Below are positions 34,990 through 45,033 of a stretch of 64,000 nt of DNA, piece by piece. Below the pieces are notes generated by a model, which ran no database searches, was not told where the DNA came from, and saw only the letters and a program-made list of their open reading frames with translations. Position numbers and translations under genes: made by a program. Numbering within the stretch: position 1 is the first letter of the stretch; each line of letters starts with the position of its first letter. The DNA is from Roseivivax halodurans JCM 10272 (lineage in GTDB: Bacteria; Pseudomonadota; Alphaproteobacteria; Rhodobacterales; Rhodobacteraceae): contig NZ_JALZ01000011.1 in NCBI RefSeq assembly GCF_000521785.1, positions 52,965-116,964 of the forward strand. Direction: 5' to 3'.

Positions 34990-36693
34990 GTGAACTTGGA
35001 TCTGCTCTCCGTTCTTGCCTACCTCGCGGCGCTCGTCGCCGTCGCGATCCCGCTCGGCCTCTACATGGCCCGGCTTCATCGCGGTGAGCGCACATTCCTG
35101 ACGCCTGTTCTGGCTCCGGTCGAGGCCGTGATCTACCGGATCGCGTCTGTCCGCGCCGAAGAGAGCCAGTCATGGCGCACCTATGCTCTGGCGGTGCTCG
35201 CGTTCAATGCCGCGGGATTCGTCTTTCTCTACGGGGTTCTTCGTCTTCAAGGCGTCCTACCATTGAACCCCGCCGGCATCGCAGCCATGGCACCCGATCT
35301 CGCCTTCAACACCGCGGTCAGCTTTGTCACGAATACCAATTGGCAAGCCTATTCGGGTGAGGTTCAACTCTCGTATCTGAGCCAGATGATCGGCCTGACG
35401 GTGCAGAACTTCGTCTCGGCCGCGACCGGCATGGCGGTTGCCGCGGCGGTGATCCGCGGCTTTGCCTGCCGCGGAGAGTGCCGGCTCGGCAATTTCTGGA
35501 CGGACATGACGCGCTCGGTGCTCTACGTGCTCCTGCCACTCGCGACGATCGTCGCGCTTGTCCTCGTCGGCCAGGGCGTGGTGCAGAACCTCTCGGATTA
35601 CATCACCGCGACGACGCTCGAAGGCGCCGAGCAGGTGATCGCGCAGGGACCGGCCGCAAGCCAGATCGCGATCAAGCAGCTTGGCACCAACGGTGGCGGC
35701 TTCTTCGGCGTGAACTCCGCGCATCCGTTCGAGAACCCAACCGTCCTCTCGAACATGCTTCAAAGCCTCTGCATCCTGCTGATCCCGGTGGCCTTCTGCT
35801 TCACCTTCGGGAGCATGGTCGGCGACCGGCGTCAGGGCGTCGCGATCTTCACGGCAATGGGGGTGATGTTCGTCGCGGGGCTTGCGGTCGTCACCTGGTC
35901 CGAGGCGGCCGGCAACCCGATGATCTCGCAGATCGCGGGCACCGGTGGGCCGAACCTCGAGGGCAAGGAGATGCGTTTCGGCGCGACCTTGTCCGCGCTC
36001 TGGGGCTCGGCCACGACAGCGGCCTCGAACGGCTCGGTCAACGCCATGCACGACAGCTTCATGCCGCTCTCGGGGCTCGTCTTCCTCGTCAACATGATGA
36101 TCGGCGAGGTGATCTTCGGGGGCGTCGGCGCGGGGCTCTACGGCATGCTTCTCTACGTCGTGCTGGCCGTGTTCCTCGCCGGGCTGATGGTCGGGCGCAC
36201 GCCGGAATATCTCGGCAAGAAGATCGAGGCCAAGGAGGTGAGCCTGGCCGTTCTGGCCTTCCTCTCGATGCCGCTCGGCATCCTCGTTTTCGCCGCAATA
36301 TCGGTGGTCGTGCCACAGGCGCTCGCTGCGGTTCAGGACGCCGGCCCCCACGGTCTCTCGGAGGTTCTCTACGCCTACGGATCGGCCACCGGCAACAACG
36401 GATCGGCCTTCGCGGGCTTCGGCGCGGCCGACCCGTTCCACACCACGCTCCAGGGCATCGCGATGCTCCTCGGCCGCTACGCAATCATCGTGCCCATGCT
36501 CGGCATCGCTGGCGCCCTCGCGGCCAAGGTTCCGGCGGCGCCGACAGCAGGCACCTTTCCCACCCACGGGCCGCTCTTCGTGGTCCTGCTGATCGTGACC
36601 GTGGTGATCCTCGGCGGCCTCACCTTCTTCCCCGCGCTGGCCCTCGGCCCGCTCGCCGAAGAGGTGAGCCTCGCAGCCGGCACGCGCTTCTGA
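34990..36693 (+). CDS. kdpA: Potassium-transporting ATPase subunit KdpA
   Basis: The potassium-binding and channel-like subunit of the high-affinity Kdp pump, 567 residues in the inner membrane. It starts with GTG at 34990 behind AGGTGG. The four selectivity-filter-like loops are recognisable: [45 protein letters not shown] and [12 protein letters not shown]. Hydrophobic segments fit about ten helices. It is followed by a hairpin and kdpB. Confidence 0.97.
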   Translation: MNLDLLSVLAYLAALVAVAIPLGLYMARLHRGERTFLTPVLAPVEAVIYRIASVRAEESQSWRTYALAVLAFNAAGFVFLYGVLRLQGVLPLNPAGIAAMAPDLAFNTAVSFVTNTNWQAYSGEVQLSYLSQMIGLTVQNFVSAATGMAVAAAVIRGFACRGECRLGNFWTDMTRSVLYVLLPLATIVALVLVGQGVVQNLSDYITATTLEGAEQVIAQGPAASQIAIKQLGTNGGGFFGVNSAHPFENPTVLSNMLQSLCILLIPVAFCFTFGSMVGDRRQGVAIFTAMGVMFVAGLAVVTWSEAAGNPMISQIAGTGGPNLEGKEMRFGATLSALWGSATTAASNGSVNAMHDSFMPLSGLVFLVNMMIGEVIFGGVGAGLYGMLLYVVLAVFLAGLMVGRTPEYLGKKIEAKEVSLAVLAFLSMPLGILVFAAISVVVPQALAAVQDAGPHGLSEVLYAYGSATGNNGSAFAGFGAADPFHTTLQGIAMLLGRYAIIVPMLGIAGALAAKVPAAPTAGTFPTHGPLFVVLLIVTVVILGGLTFFPALALGPLAEEVSLAAGTRF

Positions 36694-36698
36694 GCTGA

Positions 36699-36722
36699 CC
36701 CGAGGGGCCCTTCGCCCCCGGG
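36699..36722 (+). terminator. Hairpin between kdpA and kdpB
   Basis: Nine base pairs with one bulged A: CCCG-GGGGC against GCCCC-CGGG, loop CCTTC. No T run. Probably an mRNA-stabilising or attenuating element inside the operon rather than a stop. Confidence 0.4.
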
Positions 36723-36749
36723 CAATTCCATCATCCAAGGACGACTGAC

Positions 36750-38780
36750 ATGTCCCCCACAGAAACAGCCGCCCCCCGCGGCCTCTACGCCACTGCCGCG
36801 CGGCAGAGCGTCACCAAACTCGCGCCACGCCTCCTTCTGCGCAATCCGGTGATCTTCGTGACCGCGGTCGTCGCGGCGATGACCACGCTTCTCGCTCTAA
36901 GCGACCTTGCCACGGGCACCGGAGGGCCCGTGGCGATCCAGATCAGCCTGTGGCTCTGGATCACCGTGCTCTTCGCCAATTTCGCCGAGGCACTGGCCGA
37001 AGGGCGGGGCAAGGCGCGGGCCGACTCGCTTCGGGCCACGGGGCAGGAGACGCCTGTGAAACGGCTTGCCTCCGTCGATGCCGAGCACGGCAGCGCCGAA
37101 ACGGTCTCTTCGACGGACCTGCGGAAGGGCCAGTTCGTGCTGGTCGAAACCGGTGATCTGATCCCCACTGACGGCGAGGCCGTAGCCGGCGTGGCTTCGG
37201 TCAACGAGAGCGCCATCACCGGCGAGAGCGCCCCCGTCATCCGCGAGGCGGGCGGTGACCGATCCGCAGTCACCGGAGGCACCACGATCGTCTCCGACTG
37301 GCTGGTCTTCAAGGTCACGGCGGAACCCGGCAAGAGCTTCCTCGACAAGATGATCGCGCTGGTGGAGGGCGCCGAGCGTCAGAAGACACCGAACGAGATC
37401 GCGCTGTCGATCCTGCTGACGGGTCTTACGCTGATCTTCCTCTTCGTCGTCGTGACGCTAGAGCCCTTCGCCCTTTATTCCGGGACATCCATCCCGGTCG
37501 TGTTCCTCGCGGCGCTGTTCGTGACGCTGATACCGACGACGATCGGCGGGCTCCTCTCGGCGATCGGCATCGCCGGCATGGACCGGCTGGTGAAGGCCAA
37601 CGTCATCGCAAAATCGGGCCGCGCGGTCGAAGCGGCAGGAGATGTCGACGTCCTCCTGCTCGACAAGACCGGCACCATCACCTTTGGCAACCGGATGGCC
37701 GATGCCTTTCTCCCCTCCCAAGGGGTAACCGAGAAGCGTCTGGCCCAAGCCGCCTGGCTCGCCTCTCAGGCGGACGACACACCCGAGGGCAAGTCGATCG
37801 TAGATCTGGCGGTCCGTGTACTCGGCGCCGACATCCCCCGGAGCGCGATCGAGGAGCATATTGCCTTTTCGGCCCAGACGCGCCTCTCGGGCGTCGATGT
37901 CGCGAAGGGCTTCAGGATCCGCAAGGGCGCGACGGACGCGATCATCAAGCATACCGGCAGCGAGCCCAATCCGGTCCTCGCGGCCAATGTGGAGACCATC
38001 GCCCGCTCCGGCGGAACGCCGTTGCTAGTAAGCCAGGATTCCGAGATCCTGGGCGTCATTCACCTCAAGGACATCATCAAACCCGGCGTGCGGGAACGCT
38101 TCGCCGAGCTCCGGGCAATGGGCGTGCGCACGGTCATGATCACCGGGGACAACCCCCTCACCGCGGCGGCGATCGCGGCCGAGGCCGGTGTCGACGACTT
38201 CATGGCCGAGGCGACGCCGGAGGCGAAACTCGAGCGCATCCGGGACGAGCAGGCTCAGGGCCGTCTGGTCGCGATGTGCGGCGACGGATCGAACGATGCT
38301 CCGGCGCTGGCGCAGGCCGACGTGGGTGTCGCGATGAACTCGGGCACGCCCGCGGCCAAGGAGGCCGGTAACCTGATCGACCTCGACAGCGATCCCACCA
38401 AGCTCATCGAGATCGTCATGGTCGGAAAGCAGCTCCTGATCAGCCGCGGCGCCCTCACCACCTTCTCGATCGCCAACGATGCCGCGAAATACTTCGCGAT
38501 CCTCCCGGCACTCTTCCTCGGCGCCTATCCCGGGCTCGCGGCGTTCAACGTCATGGGGCTTTCGAGCCCCGAGAGCGCGATCCTCTCCGCGGTGATCTTC
38601 AACGCCCTCGTGATCGTGGCCCTGATTCCACTGGCCCTGCGCGGCGTGCGCTACGCGCCGGCCTCGGCCTCGGTGCTTCTGCGCAACAACCTTCTGATCT
38701 ACGGCCTCGGCGGTCTCGTCGTCCCGTTCCTCGGCATCAAGGCGATCGATCTGGTCGTCGGTGCCCTCAATCTCGCGTAA
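36750..38780 (+). CDS. kdpB: Potassium-transporting ATPase subunit KdpB
   Basis: P-type ATPase subunit of 676 residues that drives the Kdp pump. The phosphorylated aspartate is D305 in [13 protein letters not shown]. Other P-type motifs are TGESAP in the actuator domain, [10 protein letters not shown], and [21 protein letters not shown] in the hinge. Seven hydrophobic helices can be counted. It is expected to form KdpFABC with the neighbours. Confidence 0.98.
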   Translation: MSPTETAAPRGLYATAARQSVTKLAPRLLLRNPVIFVTAVVAAMTTLLALSDLATGTGGPVAIQISLWLWITVLFANFAEALAEGRGKARADSLRATGQETPVKRLASVDAEHGSAETVSSTDLRKGQFVLVETGDLIPTDGEAVAGVASVNESAITGESAPVIREAGGDRSAVTGGTTIVSDWLVFKVTAEPGKSFLDKMIALVEGAERQKTPNEIALSILLTGLTLIFLFVVVTLEPFALYSGTSIPVVFLAALFVTLIPTTIGGLLSAIGIAGMDRLVKANVIAKSGRAVEAAGDVDVLLLDKTGTITFGNRMADAFLPSQGVTEKRLAQAAWLASQADDTPEGKSIVDLAVRVLGADIPRSAIEEHIAFSAQTRLSGVDVAKGFRIRKGATDAIIKHTGSEPNPVLAANVETIARSGGTPLLVSQDSEILGVIHLKDIIKPGVRERFAELRAMGVRTVMITGDNPLTAAAIAAEAGVDDFMAEATPEAKLERIRDEQAQGRLVAMCGDGSNDAPALAQADVGVAMNSGTPAAKEAGNLIDLDSDPTKLIEIVMVGKQLLISRGALTTFSIANDAAKYFAILPALFLGAYPGLAAFNVMGLSSPESAILSAVIFNALVIVALIPLALRGVRYAPASASVLLRNNLLIYGLGGLVVPFLGIKAIDLVVGALNLA

Positions 38781-38790
38781 GGTGATCGTT

Positions 38791-39363
38791 ATGCGTGCTT
38801 TTATCCGTCCCGCCGTTGCCAGTCTCGCCGTCATGATCCTGCTGACCGGCATTGCCTATCCGTTCGCGATCACCGGGATCGCACAGGTCGCGATGCCCGC
38901 GCGGGCCAATGGCAGCCTGATCGACCGTGAGGGACGCGTGATCGGCTCGGCTCTGATCGGCCAGGTATTCACCGCGCCCGGATACTTTCACCCAAGACCC
39001 TCCGCCGCCGGCTACGATGCCTCCGCAGCTGGCGCGTCGAACCTCGGCCCGACCTCTGCCGAACTCCTCGCGTCGATCGACGACCGCGCCGAGGCATGGC
39101 GCCGGGAAACAGGACGGACCGAAGTGCCGCAGGACGCGGTGACCGCCTCGGCAAGCGGCCTCGATCCCGACATTTCGCCAGAGAACGCCCGCGCCCAGCT
39201 GACGCGTGTCGCCGAAGCGCGCGGCGCGCCGCGGGACGAGGTTCTGAGGATCCTCGACGCTGCGACCACGAGGCCCTGGCTCGGCATCTTCGGACCCGCC
39301 CATGTCAACGTGCTCGAGGCAAATCTCGCGCTCGACGCCGCCTTCCCGGGAGACATCGAGTGA
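38791..39363 (+). CDS. kdpC: Potassium-transporting ATPase subunit KdpC
   Basis: A 190-residue accessory subunit with one N-terminal membrane helix (about 8-28) and a periplasmic domain. The family phrases GSALIGQVFTAPGYFHPRPSAAGYDA and GASNLGPTS, and the end GIFGPAHVNVLEANLALD, are all present. ATG at 38791 has AAGG upstream. The stop overlaps the GTG of kdpD (GTGA). Confidence 0.95.
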   Translation: MRAFIRPAVASLAVMILLTGIAYPFAITGIAQVAMPARANGSLIDREGRVIGSALIGQVFTAPGYFHPRPSAAGYDASAAGASNLGPTSAELLASIDDRAEAWRRETGRTEVPQDAVTASASGLDPDISPENARAQLTRVAEARGAPRDEVLRILDAATTRPWLGIFGPAHVNVLEANLALDAAFPGDIE

Positions 39364-42041
39364 CCGAGACCGAAGAGGCGCGACCCGATCCCGACGCCCT
39401 CCTCGAGGAAGCGTCCGGGGAAGGTCGTGGCAAACTCAAGATCTTCTTGGGTGCCGCCCCGGGGGTCGGTAAGACCTACGCGATGCTGGAGGCCGCCCGG
39501 AGACGGGCGGCCGAAGGCGTCGATGTGATCGCGGGTGTGGTCGAGACCCATGGCCGCATCGAGACCGAGACCCTGCTCGCCGGTCTCGAGGTCGTGCCGA
39601 AGCGCGCGCATTTCTACCGTGAGCGTATCCTGCACGAGATGGATCTCGAGACTCTGATAGAACGCCGGCCAGACCTCGCTCTGATCGACGAGCTTGCCCA
39701 CACCAACGTGCCCGGCAGTCGGCACGAGAAGCGCTGGCAGGACGTCGAGGACGTGCTGGCCGCCGGGATTGACGTCTACACCACCCTCAACGTCCAGCAT
39801 CTCGAGACCATGAACGACCGGGTGGCGCGCATCTCGGGGGTCCGCGTGCGCGAGACGGTTCCGGACAAGGTGCTGGAACAGGCCGACGAGATCGAGCTGA
39901 TCGACCTGCCCCCCGGGGACCTTCTGAAACGTCTGCGGGAGGGCAAGGTCTACGTGCAGGACCAGGCTGCGCGAGCCGTGCAGAACTTCTTTTCGAAGGG
40001 CAATCTCACCGCCCTGCGCGAGCTTGCGATGCGCGCCGCGGCCGATCGCGTGGATGCTCAGCTCATGCGTCACATGCGTTCAACGGCGACGAGCGGTCCG
40101 TGGCCGGTGCAGGAGCGCATACTCGTTTGTATCGACGACGGCCCCGCCGCACGCGAGGTAGTCCGCGCTGGCAAGCGCATGGCGGATCGCGCCCGCGTGG
40201 GCTGGATCGTCATGCATGCCGCCACGGATCGCAGCGATCGCATGAGCGAGGAGGAACGCGACCGCCTCGCTTCGGCACTCCGGCTCGCCGAACGTCTCGG
40301 GGCCGAGACCTCGACCCTGCGCGCCGGAGACAATGTCGCGGCGACGATCCTCGAGCATGCCCGGCGGGTCAACGCCAGTCGCATCGTTCTCGGCCGAGGC
40401 CGGGACCGTCGAACCTTAAGAAGGCTCTTTCACGAGGACGTGGCGGGGGCCGTGGTTGCCCAGGCACGCGATTTCGAGGTCACGCTGATCGCCGACCCCC
40501 CGCGCAAGGAGGAGTCGGGCCGGCGCCGCCTTCCCCGATGGCGTCCGCAGGCTACAGGTGCGGCCTATTTGCGCGCTATCCTCATCATGGCTGCCTTCAC
40601 CATCGCAGCCATGGCGCTGGAGACGGTGCTTCCCGTCACGGCTCTGTCACTCGTCTTCATGACCGGGGTCGTCGTTGTCGCGTCGGTCTATGGACTGGGG
40701 CCGTCGATTGCCGCCTCGGCGATCGGCTTCGTTGCGTACAACTTCATCTTCACCGAACCCCGTCTCACGTTCCGCGTGATGCGAGAGGCGGAACTGGTGA
40801 CGCTCGGCCTGTTTCTCGTCGCCTCGATCGTCACCGGAAACCTGGCGGCCCGCCTGCGGGCTCGGGCCATTGCCCTCCGCGACAGCGTCGAGCGGACCAC
40901 CATCCTGCATGAGTTCGCCCGGAGTATCGCGGTCGCCCCGACTTCGGAAGCGGTCGCCCGGGCCGGAGCGCAGCAGATCGCCGCGGCAATAGCCCTCGAT
41001 GTCATCGTGCTCCGTCGCATCGGATCCCGCATCGAGACGATCGCCTCGGAACCGGAGGCGGCGCCGCTCGACATGCGCGAGCGGACCGCAAGCAGCTACG
41101 CGTTCGAGAAAGGGAGCCCGGCCGGTCGAGGGACCGATACGCTGTCCGCGAGCCAATGGCTATTCCTGCCCGTACGCGCCGCCGAGGAAACCCTCGCCGT
41201 GCTTGGTCTACGCTCCCGGGAGGTCCGTCCCATGACAGCAGAAGATCGCCGCCTGCTGGAGGCTTTCGCGAGCCAGCTCGCCCTTGCGTTCGAACGCACC
41301 GACCTCGTCGATGCGCTGGAGGCCGCGCGGCTGTCGTCGGAAACGGAGCGCTTGCGATCGGCGCTTCTGTCCTCCGTCAGTCACGACCTCCGCACGCCGC
41401 TCGTCAGCATCATTGGCGCCGCCTCCTCTCTGGCAGACGAGGAGCCCGGTTACACTCCCGAGATGCGCCACGAATTGGCGGTGACGATCCGCGAGGAAGG
41501 CGAACGTCTCGACCGCTACATCCAGAACCTTCTCGACATGACCCGACTCAGTCACGGTGCGCTCACGCCGCGACGCATCGCGGCGGATCTGTCCGAAATC
41601 GTCGGCAATGCCCGGCGGCGATTGCGCGGCGAACTGACGAGGTACAAGATCGAGACGACCATTCCGGAGAACATGCCCGCGATCGAGGTCGACCCGGTCC
41701 TGATCGAGCAGGTCCTCGTCAATGTGCTCGACAATGCGGCGAAGCATGCGCCCGACGGAACCGCGATCCGGCTCCGGGCGCGCGTGGACGGCCCGGCGAT
41801 CGCGCTTGCCATCGCGGATCAGGGACCGGGGATACCGGCGGAGGCCCGGCACCGGGTCTTCGAGATGTTCTACCGGGTCTCGACGGGGGACGCGCAACGT
41901 GCCGGGACCGGTCTCGGGCTTGCCATCGCGCGCGGCATCGTCGAGGCCCATGGAGGCCGCATCCGCGCGGAGGCCACGAACCCAGACGGCAGCGGCACGA
42001 CCATCGTGCTCCGCCTGCCGCTTGCCAATCCGGAGGTCTGA
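39360..42041 (+). CDS. kdpD: Potassium sensor histidine kinase KdpD
   Basis: An 893-residue sensor for low potassium or osmotic stress. Starting from GTG at 39360, the N-terminal KdpD domain has Walker A GAAPGVGKT at 31-39. It is followed by a USP-like domain (about 255-375), four closely spaced membrane helices (about 400-500), a GAF-like region and the kinase core. Phospho-acceptor is H675 in SVSHDLRTPL, with the ATPase motifs NVLDNAAKHAP and GTGLGLAIA. Stop overlaps the kdpE start (TGATG), so sensor and regulator are coupled. Confidence 0.96.
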   Translation: MTETEEARPDPDALLEEASGEGRGKLKIFLGAAPGVGKTYAMLEAARRRAAEGVDVIAGVVETHGRIETETLLAGLEVVPKRAHFYRERILHEMDLETLIERRPDLALIDELAHTNVPGSRHEKRWQDVEDVLAAGIDVYTTLNVQHLETMNDRVARISGVRVRETVPDKVLEQADEIELIDLPPGDLLKRLREGKVYVQDQAARAVQNFFSKGNLTALRELAMRAAADRVDAQLMRHMRSTATSGPWPVQERILVCIDDGPAAREVVRAGKRMADRARVGWIVMHAATDRSDRMSEEERDRLASALRLAERLGAETSTLRAGDNVAATILEHARRVNASRIVLGRGRDRRTLRRLFHEDVAGAVVAQARDFEVTLIADPPRKEESGRRRLPRWRPQATGAAYLRAILIMAAFTIAAMALETVLPVTALSLVFMTGVVVVASVYGLGPSIAASAIGFVAYNFIFTEPRLTFRVMREAELVTLGLFLVASIVTGNLAARLRARAIALRDSVERTTILHEFARSIAVAPTSEAVARAGAQQIAAAIALDVIVLRRIGSRIETIASEPEAAPLDMRERTASSYAFEKGSPAGRGTDTLSASQWLFLPVRAAEETLAVLGLRSREVRPMTAEDRRLLEAFASQLALAFERTDLVDALEAARLSSETERLRSALLSSVSHDLRTPLVSIIGAASSLADEEPGYTPEMRHELAVTIREEGERLDRYIQNLLDMTRLSHGALTPRRIAADLSEIVGNARRRLRGELTRYKIETTIPENMPAIEVDPVLIEQVLVNVLDNAAKHAPDGTAIRLRARVDGPAIALAIADQGPGIPAEARHRVFEMFYRVSTGDAQRAGTGLGLAIARGIVEAHGGRIRAEATNPDGSGTTIVLRLPLANPEV

Positions 42042-42721
42042 TGGCCCGTATCCTTGTCGTCGACGACGAAAACCAGATCCGCCGTTTTCTCCGCATCGCC
42101 CTCGAAGCCGAAGGGCACTCAGTCTCCGAGGCGTCCACCGGACGCGAGGGTGCGGCGAAGGCGGCGACGGCCTCTCCCGATGTCGTCATACTCGACCTCG
42201 GCCTGCCCGACCGGGACGGGAAGGATGTCCTGCGCGAGATCAGGGAATGGTCGGAAGTGCCCGTCCTCGTCCTCTCGGTCCGGGCCGACGAAAGCGAGAA
42301 GGTCGAAGCCCTCGATCTCGGCGCCCAGGACTACGTGATGAAGCCCTTCGGTACGCGGGAACTGCTCGCACGCCTGCGCGGGATTGTCAGGGACAGAGGG
42401 CCCGAGCATGAGAGCGTGTCACGGATCGAGATCGGCTCTCTCGCCCTCGATGCCGCGGAACATTCCGCGCGCCTCGAAGGGCACCGTCTCTCCCTCACGC
42501 CCAAAGAGTTCGACCTGTTGTGGCTTCTCGCGTCGAATGCCGGCCGCCTCGTCACGCAGCGCATGGCGCTCGAGACCGTCTGGGGCCCGGCTCATGCCAA
42601 GGATAGCCAGTATTTGCGCGTCTTCATCCGGCAACTTCGCGCCAAGCTCGGCGACAACGCGGCCGACCCGGGCTGGATCTTCACCGAGCCCGGCATCGGA
42701 TACCGGTTCCGGGACACCTGA
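42041..42721 (+). CDS. kdpE: Response regulator KdpE
   Basis: OmpR-family regulator of 226 residues that activates the kdp operon. Receiver D52 lies in VILDLGLPD and the conserved Lys in YVMKPFG. The winged helix ends LRVFIRQLRAKLG and GIGYRFRD. It is the last gene of the kdp run and meets the TetR gene tail to tail after 27 bases. Confidence 0.95.
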   Translation: MARILVVDDENQIRRFLRIALEAEGHSVSEASTGREGAAKAATASPDVVILDLGLPDRDGKDVLREIREWSEVPVLVLSVRADESEKVEALDLGAQDYVMKPFGTRELLARLRGIVRDRGPEHESVSRIEIGSLALDAAEHSARLEGHRLSLTPKEFDLLWLLASNAGRLVTQRMALETVWGPAHAKDSQYLRVFIRQLRAKLGDNAADPGWIFTEPGIGYRFRDT

Positions 42722-42748
42722 GATCGTTGATGACCGTCCTGGTCGTAA

Positions 42749-43351
42749 TCAACGGCCTGTCGCTGACCGCTGGCGCAAACCGTCGAGAAAGATGTCGAGC
42801 AACCGGAGGACATCGCGCCGCCAGCTCTCGCCCGGAGAACGGGCGTAACAGAGCGCGTACATGGTCTGCATCACGTCCTCCGCGCTGACCCCCTCCCTCA
42901 CCCGGCCCTCAGCGACGCCGCTTGCCAGCAAACGATTGAGCGCATCCGCAATCCGCGACGATTGTTCCGCGAAGGATTGCTTGCTCTCTTCCGTCAGGAC
43001 GATCGACAGCGCTCCCAGCATCCCCCGTTTGGTCTCGACGAGGGCCACGTTGGCGTGAAGCCATACCCGCAGGGCCTCGACCTCGTCGCTCCCGCCGTCG
43101 AGCCGATCCGCCATGTCCGCAAGCTGGGTGAGCTCGCGGCCGAACACTGCATGGAAGAGCGCCTCGCGATCGGGAAAATGTCGGTAGAGCGTACCGATCC
43201 CGACCCCTGCCCGCCGCGCGACCGCTTCGAGGCTGGCATCCGGCCCCCCCTTCCCGAGAACCTCCTTCGCCGCCTCGATCAGATTCTCGCGGTTTCTCAG
43301 GGCATCGGCGCGCGGCTTGCGCTTCGGGGTTTCCACGGCGGCTCTTTCCAT
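42749..43351 (-). CDS. TetR/AcrR-family regulator
   Basis: A 200-residue regulator with an N-terminal TetR DNA-binding domain: helix-turn-helix at about 38-60 (ASLEAVARRAGVGIGTLYRHF). The ligand domain follows. It diverges from a three-gene molybdenum hydroxylase operon, and the gap holds a palindrome fitting a TetR site, so it probably represses that operon and itself and is released by an unknown aldehyde or aromatic compound. The ATG at 43351 is preferred; the frame is open to 43390 but that extension crosses the palindrome. Confidence 0.9.
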   Translation of the reverse strand: MERAAVETPKRKPRADALRNRENLIEAAKEVLGKGGPDASLEAVARRAGVGIGTLYRHFPDREALFHAVFGRELTQLADMADRLDGGSDEVEALRVWLHANVALVETKRGMLGALSIVLTEESKQSFAEQSSRIADALNRLLASGVAEGRVREGVSAEDVMQTMYALCYARSPGESWRRDVLRLLDIFLDGLRQRSATGR

Positions 43352-43357
43352 CCTTGC

Positions 43358-43380
43358 TATCCGGAGGCACCCTCCGTATA
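43358..43380. promoter_or_regulatory. Palindromic operator for the TetR regulator
   Basis: TATCCGGAGG, spacer CAC, CCTCCGTATA: nine of ten positions are paired. It lies directly upstream of the TetR start and 107 bases before the first molybdenum hydroxylase gene. Self-repression plus control of the operon is the likely use. Confidence 0.7.
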
Positions 43381-43486
43381 TTGACTGCACGGGACGCCCG
43401 AGGCGCCCGCTCTAGAGTGTAGAGACGTCTCCGCCCGGGCGCGAGTGCCCGCCGATCCCAACATTGCCAAAGGACGGGAGGACCGC

Positions 43487-43984
43487 ATGTCACCCTCCAT
43501 CAGCCTGACCCTCAACGGCGCGAAGCGCGACGTCGCGCTCGACGATCCGCGCGTCACGCTTCTCGATCTCCTGCGCGAGCGGCTCGCGCTTCCCGGCACC
43601 AAGAAGGGCTGCGACCGTGGCCAGTGCGGCGCCTGCACGGTTCTCGTGAACGGCCGCCGCGTCAATTCATGCCTGACCCTCGCCGCGACGCTCGACGGCG
43701 CCGAAATCACCACGATCGAGGGGCTCGCCGCGGGCGACGACCTGCACCCGGTGCAGGCAGCCTTCATCGAAAACGACGCCTTTCAATGCGGCTACTGCAC
43801 CCCGGGCCAGATCATGAGCGCAGTTGGCCTCATCGCCGAAGACCGTGCGGGCGAAGATCTCGAACGCATCCGGGAGGGCATGAGTGGAAACATCTGCCGC
43901 TGCGCCGCCTATCACGGCATCACGCTCGCTGTCCGCCAGGCAACGCGCGGCAGTGCGGGGATCAAGAAGGACGACGCGGCATGA
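43487..43984 (+). CDS. Aldehyde oxidoreductase [2Fe-2S] subunit (PaoA/YagT-like)
   Basis: A 165-residue iron-sulfur subunit of a xanthine-dehydrogenase-family enzyme. The plant-type cluster ligands are C42, C47, C50 and C62. The second cluster uses C101, C104, C137 and C139 in FQCGYCTPG and NICRCAAY. No Tat signal is visible at this start, unlike E. coli PaoA, so the complex is probably cytosolic. ATG at 43487 has GGGAGG upstream. It overlaps the FAD subunit (ATGA). Confidence 0.92.
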   Translation: MSPSISLTLNGAKRDVALDDPRVTLLDLLRERLALPGTKKGCDRGQCGACTVLVNGRRVNSCLTLAATLDGAEITTIEGLAAGDDLHPVQAAFIENDAFQCGYCTPGQIMSAVGLIAEDRAGEDLERIREGMSGNICRCAAYHGITLAVRQATRGSAGIKKDDAA

Positions 43985-45033
43985 AGCGTTTCGAGTTCAT
44001 CCAGCCTACCTCGCTCGACGAGGCGCTCGCTGCATGGGAACCTGGCGCGGCCTGGCTGGGCGGCGGCACCAATCTCGTCGACCTGATGAAGACGGGTGCG
44101 ATGCAGCCCGTGAAGGTCATCGACATCACCCGCCTTCCCGGGCTCGCGGAGATCGAGACGCTTGCGGAAGGCGGCGTCCGGATCGGCGCACTTGTCCGCA
44201 ACTCGGATCTCGCCAACGACGCGGACATCGCCAGCCGATTTCCGATGGTCTCCGAGGCGCTGCTCGCCGGGGCGTCCGGGCAGTTGCGCAACGCGGCGAC
44301 CGTCGGCGGAAACCTGATGCAGCGCACCCGCTGCGCCTATTTTCAGGACCCGCAGGCCGCCTGCAATCGCCGAGACCCAGGCGCAGGATGCGATGCGCGT
44401 GAGGCTGGCGCGGGACAGGCGGTGCTCGGATGGAGCGAGATATGCATCGCCACGAACCCGTCGGATTTCTGCGTGCCCCTCGCGGCGCTCGACGCGATCG
44501 TCGAGGTGCGGGGGCCGGACGGCGCGCGAGAGATCCCGATGGCGGAGTTCCACCTTCTCCCCGGTGATACGCCCGAGCGCGAGACCGCGCTTTCGCCCGG
44601 CGAGTTGATCGTGGCGCTGCGCCTGCCGCCGGAGGCCGAGGGCTTCGCCGCAAACGCCCGCTATCTCAAGGTCCGGGACCGGACCTCATACGCCTTCGCC
44701 ATGACATCGGCCGCCGCCGCGTTGCGGATCGAAAACGGTCGGATCGCGGAGGCGCGTCTCGCGCTTGGGGCGGTCGCCGCGACACCGTGGCGCGTGACCG
44801 AAGCCGAAGCTCTCCTCGCGGGGCAGACGCCCGACGCTGCGCTCTTCGCCCGGGCTGCCGAGGCCGCGCTCGCGGGCGCGACTCCGTCGGGCGACAACGC
44901 CTGGAAGATCGACCTTGCGCGACGGACCGCGATCCGCGCGCTCGAGATGGCCGCCGCGGGCACGCCCGCGCAGATGCCCGCCCTGCCCGCTTCTCCGTTC
45001 GGCAGCACAGCCGGAGACCTCGCCCATGCCTGA
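43981..45033 (+). CDS. Aldehyde oxidoreductase FAD subunit (PaoB/YagS-like)
   Basis: A 350-residue subunit with the FAD pyrophosphate loop GGGTNLVDLM (27-36) and ASGQLRNAATVGGNL. Inserted cysteines C118, C128 and C137 (RCAYF, ACNRRDPGAGC), with C155 nearby, match the extra [4Fe-4S] insert of the PaoB group and set it apart from plain xanthine dehydrogenase. It carries electrons from the iron-sulfur subunit to an acceptor. It overlaps both neighbours (4 bases before, 8 bases after). Confidence 0.92.
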   Translation: MKRFEFIQPTSLDEALAAWEPGAAWLGGGTNLVDLMKTGAMQPVKVIDITRLPGLAEIETLAEGGVRIGALVRNSDLANDADIASRFPMVSEALLAGASGQLRNAATVGGNLMQRTRCAYFQDPQAACNRRDPGAGCDAREAGAGQAVLGWSEICIATNPSDFCVPLAALDAIVEVRGPDGAREIPMAEFHLLPGDTPERETALSPGELIVALRLPPEAEGFAANARYLKVRDRTSYAFAMTSAAAALRIENGRIAEARLALGAVAATPWRVTEAEALLAGQTPDAALFARAAEAALAGATPSGDNAWKIDLARRTAIRALEMAAAGTPAQMPALPASPFGSTAGDLAHA